Shown: piece after piece, positions 1 to 5,061 of the stretch
Layout of the letters: each line of letters begins with the position of its first letter
Numbering within the stretch: the first letter of the stretch is position 1
NCBI GenBank assembly: GCA_023392115.1
Contig: JAEVZT010000514.1
Span: 1 to 5,061, forward strand
Origin: Chloroflexota bacterium
GTDB taxonomy: Bacteria; Chloroflexota; Anaerolineae; Aggregatilineales; Phototrophicaceae
Reading direction: 5' to 3'
Length of the DNA: 5,061 bases
The notes under the pieces: generated by a model
Seen by the model: the letters and a program-made list of their open reading frames with translations, nothing else
Told to the model about the DNA's origin: nothing
The model's database searches: none
Made by a program: the position numbers and the translations under genes

Positions 1-1784
1 GACATGGACTTCCATTTGTCTATTTCACGACGGCGGGCGGCGAGGCGGTGATCACATTTCGCCAGCCGCCGGAAATCCGCTCGAATGAAGACGGCAGCAT
101 CCACCTAACGGTGCGCGAGCGCAGTTACGGCATTTACGCCCCATCAGGCTCGACGTGGCAAATCGAGGGGACGCAGCTTCGCTCAACGCTGGCGGGCAAG
201 ACGTATTTCTCTGTCGCTGTGCTGCCCGATTCTTCGGCGGAAACGTTCGTCGATTTCCGCGCCCATGCTTTCGCGTTTGTGATCGGCACGCGCGTCGAGT
301 GGGCATACGATGAATCCGGCGCGTTAGTGACGACAACCTTCGATGTCGCAACACAGCCGATGGAAGGTGACGAACAGCGTCCGCTGCTCGCGCTGTATCG
401 CCACCAGTGGCTGCACTCGGCGGATGTGAACACCGACTACAGCTACGTTTCGCCGCGCGGCGAGATGCGAGTTGTTCGCGAGAGCCGTTTTCAGACGACG
501 ATGACCTTTCCGGGCATCCTACCGTTCCTGCCAGATGCCGGCGTTTCGGGCGAAGACGTGATCCTCAGGGACATCAACCGCATGGAACGCTTCAGCGACG
601 ATCTGCGTCTCAACCTGCCCGGACCCGGCGGCGAGCGCGATACGTATTGGACGGGAAAAGGACTCAACCGCGTGGTGCAGCTGGTGTCGATTGCCGAGCA
701 GGCGGGCGATCTTGAAGCGCGCGACGCGTTTCTTGAGACGCTGCGGCGCCGTCTGGAAGATTGGCTGTCAGTCACATCGCCTGAAAGCTTGCCGCACTTT
801 TACTATGATTCGAATTGGGGGACGCTGATCGGCTACCCGGCGGCGAATTTCGGCTATGACCGGTTCCTCAATGCCCACCATTTTCATCACGGCTACTTCA
901 TCATGGCGGCGGCGACGATTGCCCGCTATGACCCCGAATGGGCAGCCGAGTCGCGCTGGGGCGGCATGATCAACCTCTTGATCCGCGACGCCAACAGCCC
1001 CGACCGCGACGACCCGCTCTTTCCCCGCCTGCGCAGTTTCGATGTCTACGCCGGGCATTCATGGGCATCGGGCGCGAACGAGGGCGATCACGGCGCGAAT
1101 CAGGAATCGGCGTCCGAGGCGATGAATTTCGCGGCGGCGGTCATCCTGTGGGGCGAAGCGACCGGAAACCACGCCCTGCGCGATTTCGGAATTTACCTTT
1201 ACACGACCGAGATGACGGCGATTGAGCAGTACTGGTTTGACGTTGATCAAGCGGTGTTTCCCGAAGGCTACCGGCATCCGGCTGTCGGCATTGTGTGGAG
1301 CGATGGCGGTGTCTACACGACGTGGTGGACGACCGACCCGGTCGCGGTTCATGCGATCAATTTCCTGCCGATAACGCCTGCGAGCCTGTATCTGGGGCGG
1401 CATCCTGACTACATCGCCCACAATTACACGCATCTGACCCAGCAGATCGGCGGCAGTCCGGCGGCATATAGCGACGTGGTTTTGGGGGCGTACGCGCTGG
1501 CAGACGCGGCAGAAGCGCTCGACATCTACCGCAGCCAAACGGTGACGCCAGAACTGGGAGAAACACAAGCGCACCTCCTGCATTGGCTTCTCACGCTCAA
1601 CGCGCTCGGGCAGGTTGATCGGACGGTCACGGCGGACACGCCGTTCTACGCTGTGTTCAATCGCGGCGGCGAACGCACGTATACCGCCTATCACAGCGGC
1701 GGCGAACCGCGCCTTGTCAAGTTTTCGGATGGTACGACGCTGCGCGTATCGCCCGGCGAACTTGCGGTCACGTCCGGCGACTGA
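1..1784 (+). CDS. GH81-family endo-1,3-beta-glucanase, 5'-truncated; probable catalytic Asp replaced by Ala
   Basis: The frame is open from base 3 with no start, so the gene begins upstream; GTG at 48 is internal, since the preceding codons (HGLPFVYFTTAGG) already read as the family's N-terminal beta-sandwich. About 594 residues are visible. Numbering from the GTG at 48, the beta-sandwich ends near the GILPFLP motif (about 155-161), the alpha-barrel catalytic domain starts near YWTGKG (about 200), and a small C-terminal beta segment with FSDGTTLRVSPG covers about 527-578. GH81 hallmarks are HHFHHGYF (277-284), GHSWASG (about 337) and NQESASE (351-357). GH81 enzymes cleave internal beta-1,3-glucan bonds by inversion. 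The two glutamates of NQE-SAS-E (353, 357) are kept, but residue 276, where the family has the acid Asp of NDHHFH, is Ala (codon gcc, 873-875). The visible part has no cysteine. Any signal peptide lies outside the window. Family assignment is firm; activity is doubtful. Confidence 0.93.
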   Translation, partial: HGLPFVYFTTAGGEAVITFRQPPEIRSNEDGSIHLTVRERSYGIYAPSGSTWQIEGTQLRSTLAGKTYFSVAVLPDSSAETFVDFRAHAFAFVIGTRVEWAYDESGALVTTTFDVATQPMEGDEQRPLLALYRHQWLHSADVNTDYSYVSPRGEMRVVRESRFQTTMTFPGILPFLPDAGVSGEDVILRDINRMERFSDDLRLNLPGPGGERDTYWTGKGLNRVVQLVSIAEQAGDLEARDAFLETLRRRLEDWLSVTSPESLPHFYYDSNWGTLIGYPAANFGYDRFLNAHHFHHGYFIMAAATIARYDPEWAAESRWGGMINLLIRDANSPDRDDPLFPRLRSFDVYAGHSWASGANEGDHGANQESASEAMNFAAAVILWGEATGNHALRDFGIYLYTTEMTAIEQYWFDVDQAVFPEGYRHPAVGIVWSDGGVYTTWWTTDPVAVHAINFLPITPASLYLGRHPDYIAHNYTHLTQQIGGSPAAYSDVVLGAYALADAAEALDIYRSQTVTPELGETQAHLLHWLLTLNALGQVDRTVTADTPFYAVFNRGGERTYTAYHSGGEPRLVKFSDGTTLRVSPGELAVTSGD

Positions 1785-1789
1785 CAGCA

Positions 1790-1802
1790 CGTCGTAACGA
1801 CG
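1790..1802. repeat. 13-bp palindrome just after the GH81 stop
   Basis: CGTCGT, a central A, then ACGACG forms a perfect inverted repeat. As RNA it could fold as a 5-bp stem with a TAA loop, but no T-run follows, so it is a poor terminator candidate. Its centre (1796) is about 54 bases upstream of the predicted transcription start near 1850 and 39 bp upstream of the centre of the palindrome at the -10 box. It could be a second regulator site or a chance feature of GC-rich sequence. Confidence 0.4.
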
Positions 1803-1814
1803 GCGGGCGACTGA

Positions 1815-1843
1815 TTGACGCCTCTAATTTTATGTCATAAAAT
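1815..1843 (+). promoter_or_regulatory. Sigma-70-type promoter for the binding-protein/permease operon
   Basis: TTGACG (1815-1820, five of six matches to TTGACA) and TAAAAT (1838-1843, five of six matches to TATAAT) are separated by exactly 17 bases, in the only locally AT-rich stretch of the gap. Transcription would start near 1850, giving a leader of about 124 bases before the ATG at 1974. It implies that the transport operon has its own promoter and does not depend on read-through from the GH81 gene. Prediction from sequence only. Confidence 0.65.
1827..1843. promoter_or_regulatory. 17-bp operator-like palindrome covering the -10 box
   Basis: ATTTTATG, a central T, then CATAAAAT is a perfect 8-bp inverted repeat with a one-base centre. 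Its right arm contains the whole predicted -10 hexamer (1838-1843), so a dimeric repressor bound here would block RNA polymerase. Sugar ABC operons are commonly controlled by LacI-, ROK- or GntR-type repressors. The odd-length centre argues against the classic LacI site with a central CG. The regulator itself is not in the window. The palindrome is certain; its role is inferred. Confidence 0.55.
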
Positions 1844-1846
1844 AAG

Positions 1847-1912
1847 GTTCGTACGCTGTATATCCAAAATAGAAAGGAGTCTACCTCCAACGAGTTGATC
1901 GGCGTTCGTACG
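1847..1912 (+). other. Possible structured 5' leader with a repeated GTTCGTACG
   Basis: GTTCGTACG occurs at 1847-1855 and again at 1904-1912. The CGTACG cores are self-complementary, so the two copies could pair and close a domain. Between them lies a small hairpin, GGAG (1876-1879) with CTCC (1885-1888) and a 5-base loop. The AAAGGAG here (1873-1879) resembles a ribosome binding site, but no usable start codon lies at a normal distance. As DNA, the repeats could instead be paired protein-binding sites. I do not recognise a known riboswitch. Confidence 0.3.
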
Positions 1913-1961
1913 GGACGGAGCCGGCAGTTTTCTTCTCACGCATGAATTAATGATTGAGCGC

Positions 1962-1966
1962 AAGGA
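1962..1966 (+). promoter_or_regulatory. Ribosome binding site that fixes the binding-protein start
   Basis: AAGGA lies 7 bases before the ATG at 1974. The in-frame ATG at 1950 has no such site upstream, and starting there would add eight charged residues before the Tat signal. This supports 1974 as the true start. Confidence 0.75.
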
Positions 1967-1973
1967 AAAGCTT

Positions 1974-3641
1974 ATGCCCAAGAACAGCTCCTCAAAGACA
2001 GGTTTTAGCCGACGTGATTTCCTGAAAGGGCTTGCCAGCGGCAGCGGCGGATTAATCGCCTTCGCTGCCGGTATTCCGGTGGCGGCAGCTCCGGCGACAG
2101 ACACAAGCGCCGCCCTACGCGCGCAGAATGCCGACGTTTTGCTCCAGATCGCAGGCTGGCCGTATACTGTGCCGCCGGTCGAAGAACCGGAAGGCGGTTA
2201 CACGGCGCAGCAGCAGGCGCTTCTGGCATGGATGGAACAAAACCCGAACGTGCGAATGGAAGCCGTCGAAGCGCCGATCTGGGCAACCGATCAGCTTCGC
2301 ACGCTGATCACGGGTGGCACAGCGCCAGCCTTCTTCCACCCCGGCGTGCTGGCGGTCTGGACGATTGAAGGCAAGCATGTCGTGTTCAATCAGGGCTTGC
2401 TGGCAGACCTGACCAACCAGTTCGAGGAATTCGATCTCGATTCGCAGTTGTCGGACACGGTGCGCTCGGCGTCGGTCGAATATGAAGCCGGCGGCGCGAA
2501 GTTTGGCTTGCCGGAAGCGGTCACGCCGGGCAATGGTATTTTCTTCCGCCGCGACCTGTTCGAGGAAGCGGGCGTCGAGCCGCTGACCGTCGACTCGACG
2601 TGGGAAGAAATCCGCGAGAAGGCGCTGGCGCTCACCAACGAGTCGCGCCTCGGCATGGGAACGCAGTGGTGGGGCGTCGAGTGGATGCTGGCGTCCGAAG
2701 GCTTCAACAAAGCCGGGCTGTTCAACTACATTCCGACTCCCAACGAGAGCTGGAACTGGCGCTTCGACTACACGTCCTATCCCGAAATGGTCGAGGTCGT
2801 CGAACGCTATCGCGCCATGATCCACGAGGATAAGTCGCTCGGTTCGAATTACGGCGACTGGGATCTGCTCGGACAGTTCTTCAACGGGACTATGGCGATT
2901 GTCACCGTCCCGCTTCAGTACTTCACCGAAACCGGCGACATTGGTCCGGCGGCGCTGGCGGCGCAGGTTGGACGCCCGATCAGCGAAGTTGTCGGCGCGA
3001 TACCGCACCCGCGCGGCATGAATGGACATTACAGCACTGAAGGTCGTCCCGGCGTCAGCGTGTTCTCGGTGAACCCGGACGCCGACGAAGCGACCAAGAG
3101 CGCGTCTGCCAGCCTGTACCAGTACATGTTCTTGGGTGAAGGCTTCGAGACGCAGCGGCGCGTGGCGTTCGAAGAAACCGGCAATCTCCAGCGCGTATTC
3201 TCTCCCTATCCGTTCGTTCGCGCCGAGCAGTCGATTGAGGGAATCGACGGCACGCCAACCGATGCGTGGGGTCAGGAATACATCGATCTCGTCAATTACA
3301 CAACGGCGACGGCGACTGGCTATCCGATGCGTGGTCAGTTCTTCCCGCCGGAAATGGATCTGGGTCCGACCGAGAGCGCGTGGAGCGATGCGACATCGTT
3401 GTTCCGCGACGAACCGGGCGATCTCGACGTGCTGGCGACGCTGCAAACCGCTCAGGATGTCCGCAATCAGCAGGCAGAGAGTTTCACGTCAGCCATTCCG
3501 GACGACCAGTTCATCGCGGCGGCGCAAGCCTATTACGACGCCAACGCCGCGTATTGGCAGGAAAAGTTCCCGGACTTCTACGAGAACACCTATCGTCCGT
3601 GGTACGAGGCGGTGATCGTGCCGGCGCTCGGGCTCGAATAA
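1974..3641 (+). CDS. Tat-exported extracellular solute-binding protein (family 1) of a sugar ABC importer
   Basis: A 555-residue protein that captures the ligand outside the membrane and delivers it to the permeases encoded downstream. The N-terminus is a clear Tat signal: SRRDFLK with twin arginines at 13-14, a hydrophobic stretch at about 19-39, and a plausible cleavage after APA (41). There is no lipobox cysteine, and no cysteine anywhere in the protein. The body has the features of carbohydrate-binding family 1: the KFGLPEAV segment, FFRRDLFEEAGVEP followed by TWEEI, a Trp-rich stretch (W232, W233, W237) suited to stacking on sugar rings, and FFNGTMAIV. At 555 residues it is longer than the usual 400-450 of small-sugar binders and closer to oligosaccharide binders. 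The GH81 neighbour suggests beta-1,3-gluco-oligosaccharides as ligand, which is inference. It is the first gene of the transport operon. Family assignment is strong; the ligand is unproven. Confidence 0.9.
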   Translation: MPKNSSSKTGFSRRDFLKGLASGSGGLIAFAAGIPVAAAPATDTSAALRAQNADVLLQIAGWPYTVPPVEEPEGGYTAQQQALLAWMEQNPNVRMEAVEAPIWATDQLRTLITGGTAPAFFHPGVLAVWTIEGKHVVFNQGLLADLTNQFEEFDLDSQLSDTVRSASVEYEAGGAKFGLPEAVTPGNGIFFRRDLFEEAGVEPLTVDSTWEEIREKALALTNESRLGMGTQWWGVEWMLASEGFNKAGLFNYIPTPNESWNWRFDYTSYPEMVEVVERYRAMIHEDKSLGSNYGDWDLLGQFFNGTMAIVTVPLQYFTETGDIGPAALAAQVGRPISEVVGAIPHPRGMNGHYSTEGRPGVSVFSVNPDADEATKSASASLYQYMFLGEGFETQRRVAFEETGNLQRVFSPYPFVRAEQSIEGIDGTPTDAWGQEYIDLVNYTTATATGYPMRGQFFPPEMDLGPTESAWSDATSLFRDEPGDLDVLATLQTAQDVRNQQAESFTSAIPDDQFIAAAQAYYDANAAYWQEKFPDFYENTYRPWYEAVIVPALGLE

Positions 3642-3651
3642 AGCGCGTGAC

Positions 3652-3688
3652 AGGTGGGGCAAAGAAGGGGTGTCTTGCCCCACCTTTT
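3652..3688 (+). terminator. Intrinsic terminator or attenuating hairpin between binding protein and permease
   Basis: AGGTGGGGCAA (3652-3662) pairs perfectly with TTGCCCCACCT (3675-3685): an 11-bp GC-rich stem with a 12-base loop, followed by T's (TTTTAATT from 3685). It starts 10 bases after the binding-protein stop. No convincing promoter follows before the permease gene, so read-through must supply permease mRNA. The likely effect is partial termination or 3'-end protection of the binding-protein message, giving more binding protein than permease. Comparable hairpins are known between malE and malF in enterobacteria. Confidence 0.8.
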
Positions 3689-3710
3689 AATTACTACCGC
3701 TTTTTAGAAT

Positions 3711-3741
3711 AGGAGCTGTGCAGCTGTTCATGGCAGAACAG
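3711..3741 (+). promoter_or_regulatory. Unusual translation start region of the first permease
   Basis: The Shine-Dalgarno-like AGGAG (3711-3715) is only 2 bases from the in-frame GTG at 3718 and 14 bases from the in-frame ATG at 3730; an in-frame CTG at 3724 has the best spacing (8). CTGTTC (3724-3729) pairs with GAACAG (3736-3741), which would hold the ATG in a 6-base loop. I chose 3730 because ATG is the stronger codon and a 2-base spacing is too short. The start remains uncertain by four residues. Confidence 0.5.
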
Positions 3742-4665
3742 ACAGTTACTCCAATACCCCCTCTTAAACAAGCAACACTCCAAGCGGGCAGTGCGATGGA
3801 AATCAAGCTCTCGCGGCGCAGCAAGATCGAGAAGTGGGCGTTCCTGATCCCGGCGATCGTGTTTCAGGTCAGTTGGGGTTGGTATCCCCTTGCGGTCGCG
3901 TTCTTGCTGAGCATGACGGACGCACGCCCGCGCGGACCGATTTCATGGACAGGCTTGCAAAGCTACATGCGCGTTTGGAACGATCCGCTGACAGGGCAGG
4001 CGTTCCGCGTCACGATCACGTATGCGCCAATGTCCGTTGTGCTGACGTTCCTAATCCCGATCCTCGTGGCAATCCTGCTGATGGAAATGAAGCCGCGCGT
4101 GATGCGCTGGATGATGCTGCTCTGGTTTCTCCCATTAAGCGGCGTCGCCAGCACGATCATGTGGCGTTATGTCTATAACCGCGACTTCGGGTTTTTCCAG
4201 TGGATTGCGACCGACATTCTCAATTTGCCGCCGCAGCCCTTTCTGGGCAGCGCCGATCAAGTTCTGTTCTGGCTGATCCTGCCCGGCATTCTGATGTTCG
4301 GTCCCGGTTTGATCTACATGGCTGGCTTGCAGGGCATTCCCCAGTCGTATTACGAGGCGGCAGAAATTGAAGGGGCGAACTTGTGGCGCAAAATCTGGAC
4401 GATTTCACTTCCCCGCTTGCGCCCGATCATCGTCATGATGCTGACGTTCGCCATCATCGGCGCGCTGCAAGTGTTCGACTGGCCGCAGTTGATGACGCAG
4501 GGCGGTCCCGGCGGCGCGAGCCGCACCGTCGTGATGTATATGTTCGACCTGATGGGTAACCTGCGCTATTCGGACGCGACAGCGATTGCCGTGTTTCTGT
4601 TCTTCCTGATCATGGCGATCACGATCACCTACCGGCTGGTCTTCAAAGAAGACCCCGACGCCTAG
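3730..4665 (+). CDS. ABC sugar transporter permease, MalF/UgpA type
   Basis: A 311-residue inner-membrane permease, one half of the channel for the imported sugar. After a soluble N-terminal segment of about 35 residues, six hydrophobic segments are visible near 36-60, 94-118, 126-147, 179-201, 232-250 and 285-306. The cytoplasmic EAA loop that docks on the ATPase is textbook: EAAEIEGA from E209, ending in the conserved LP at 227-228. The TQGGPGG stretch typical of MalF-like permeases follows. It has no large periplasmic loop, so it resembles UgpA and the short MalF-like permeases rather than E. coli MalF. A further in-frame ATG at 3796 would still keep all membrane segments but lacks a good ribosome binding site. 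It lies 88 bases after the binding-protein gene, past the hairpin, and 12 bases before the second permease gene. No cysteine is present. Confidence 0.93.
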   Translation: MAEQTVTPIPPLKQATLQAGSAMEIKLSRRSKIEKWAFLIPAIVFQVSWGWYPLAVAFLLSMTDARPRGPISWTGLQSYMRVWNDPLTGQAFRVTITYAPMSVVLTFLIPILVAILLMEMKPRVMRWMMLLWFLPLSGVASTIMWRYVYNRDFGFFQWIATDILNLPPQPFLGSADQVLFWLILPGILMFGPGLIYMAGLQGIPQSYYEAAEIEGANLWRKIWTISLPRLRPIIVMMLTFAIIGALQVFDWPQLMTQGGPGGASRTVVMYMFDLMGNLRYSDATAIAVFLFFLIMAITITYRLVFKEDPDA

Positions 4666-4670
4666 AGGAG
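4664..4670 (+). promoter_or_regulatory. Ribosome binding site of the second permease
   Basis: AGAGGAG overlaps the last two bases of the preceding TAG stop and lies 7 bases before the ATG at 4678. It is the strongest ribosome binding site in the window and indicates close translational linkage of the two permeases. Confidence 0.8.
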
Positions 4671-4677
4671 CGCCAAG

Positions 4678-5061
4678 ATGTCTCTGTTCCCTAAAGTCGG
4701 GCGCAAACAGCCCTCGATGCGATTCACGTACAACCTCGTGGTGGCGATCCTCGTCATCGGCGTGATCATGCACCTGATTCCGTTCTACTTCATGATCGTC
4801 ACTTCGCTGAAAAGCGCCCCGGAGATCATGCGCGTGCCACCGACGCTGTTCCCTGAGCAGCCAACGCTGAGCGCGTGGCAGCTTGTTTTTCAGGTGACAA
4901 CGCAAAACGATCTCCTGCGCCAACCGCTTTCAGTCTATTTCTTCAACTCGTGCATCATGGCGTTCGGCACGCTGGCGCTGTCGCTGCCGATCACCGCGTT
5001 CGCCGCCTATGCCAACAGCAAGCTGCAGAAAGGGCGCGGCGCGCGCTGGTCGTTCCTGTTC
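4678..5061 (+). CDS. ABC sugar transporter permease, MalG/UgpE type, 3'-truncated by the window end
   Basis: The frame is open from ATG 4678 to the last base, giving 128 residues of what is normally a protein of about 270-300. The pattern is that of the MalG-like partner permease: a short basic N-terminus, a first membrane segment at about 18-41 ending in FMIVTSLKS, the PPTLFPEQPTLSAW stretch, then FFNS at 88-91 and a second membrane segment through LPITAFAAYA (about 92-111). The EAA loop and remaining membrane segments lie beyond the window. It would pair with the upstream permease to form the channel. Its single visible cysteine (residue 92) is the only one encoded in the window. The gene order, binding protein then MalF-type then MalG-type, is standard for this transporter family. 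Confidence 0.92.
   Translation, partial: MSLFPKVGRKQPSMRFTYNLVVAILVIGVIMHLIPFYFMIVTSLKSAPEIMRVPPTLFPEQPTLSAWQLVFQVTTQNDLLRQPLSVYFFNSCIMAFGTLALSLPITAFAAYANSKLQKGRGARWSFLF

Noticed and set aside
27..39. 13-base match ACGACGGCGGGCG shared with 1797-1809
   Set aside because: It is GC-rich and low in complexity, one copy is inside coding sequence, and no flanking similarity supports a mobile or attachment element.
1059..1790. 243-codon open frame on the minus strand
   Set aside because: It is the shadow of the GH81 catalytic domain, whose plus-strand translation carries clear family motifs.
1942..1949. Start-stop mini-frame ATG-AAT-TAA upstream of the binding protein
   Set aside because: It encodes two residues and has no ribosome binding site; no sign of a leader peptide.
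1950..1973. Upstream ATG as start of the binding protein
   Set aside because: It has no ribosome binding site and would put eight charged residues ahead of the Tat signal; the ATG at 1974 has AAGGA at 7 bases.
2115..3446. 443-codon open frame on the minus strand
   Set aside because: It is antisense to the binding-protein gene, its translation is arginine-rich and low in recognisable motifs, and it arises from the GC-rich third positions of the real gene.
3705..3710. TAGAAT as a -10 box for a separate permease promoter
   Set aside because: There is no acceptable -35 box at 16-18 bases, and the transcript would begin after the ribosome binding site.

Overview
The window is GC-rich (roughly 60% by eye) and all visible genes lie on the plus strand. 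It reads as part of a bacterial locus for breaking down and importing a polysaccharide, most likely beta-1,3-glucan. In order it holds: the 3' part of a GH81-family endo-beta-1,3-glucanase gene (window start to 1784); a 189-base regulatory gap (1785-1973); a complete gene for a Tat-exported solute-binding protein (1974-3641); a strong terminator-like hairpin (3652-3688); a complete MalF/UgpA-type ABC sugar permease gene (3730-4665); and the first 128 codons of the partner MalG/UgpE-type permease gene, which runs off the window end (4678-5061).

The proposed scheme is that the secreted or surface GH81 protein acts on (or binds) beta-1,3-glucan, the binding protein captures the oligosaccharides, and the two permeases move them into the cell. 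No ATPase gene is in the window. The binding protein and permeases are clearly one transport cassette. The glucan substrate is inferred from the GH81 neighbour. No SusC/SusD-like genes are visible, so the layout is of the ABC-importer kind rather than the Bacteroidetes kind.

The gap upstream of the binding-protein gene holds the best regulatory signal: a near-consensus sigma-70-type promoter (TTGACG, 17 bases, TAAAAT) whose -10 box lies inside a perfect 17-bp palindrome, as expected of a repressor-controlled sugar operon. A second palindrome lies 39 bp upstream, centre to centre. The hairpin after the binding-protein gene probably lowers permease expression relative to the binding protein.

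The most notable coding observation is in the GH81 protein. At the usually invariant catalytic aspartate of the family motif (N-D-H-H-F-H), the sequence reads N-A-H-H-F-H, while the conserved glutamates of the second catalytic motif are kept. Either this is a non-catalytic or altered GH81, or it is a one-base error.

Organism: a Tat-type signal on a sugar-binding protein, the ABC-importer layout and the base composition would fit Chloroflexota (Anaerolineae-like), but the window has no taxonomic marker and this is a low-confidence inference. I see no RNA genes, insertion sequences or CRISPR arrays. The window looks like a metabolic locus with some regulatory points of interest, not an unknown defence or mobile system.
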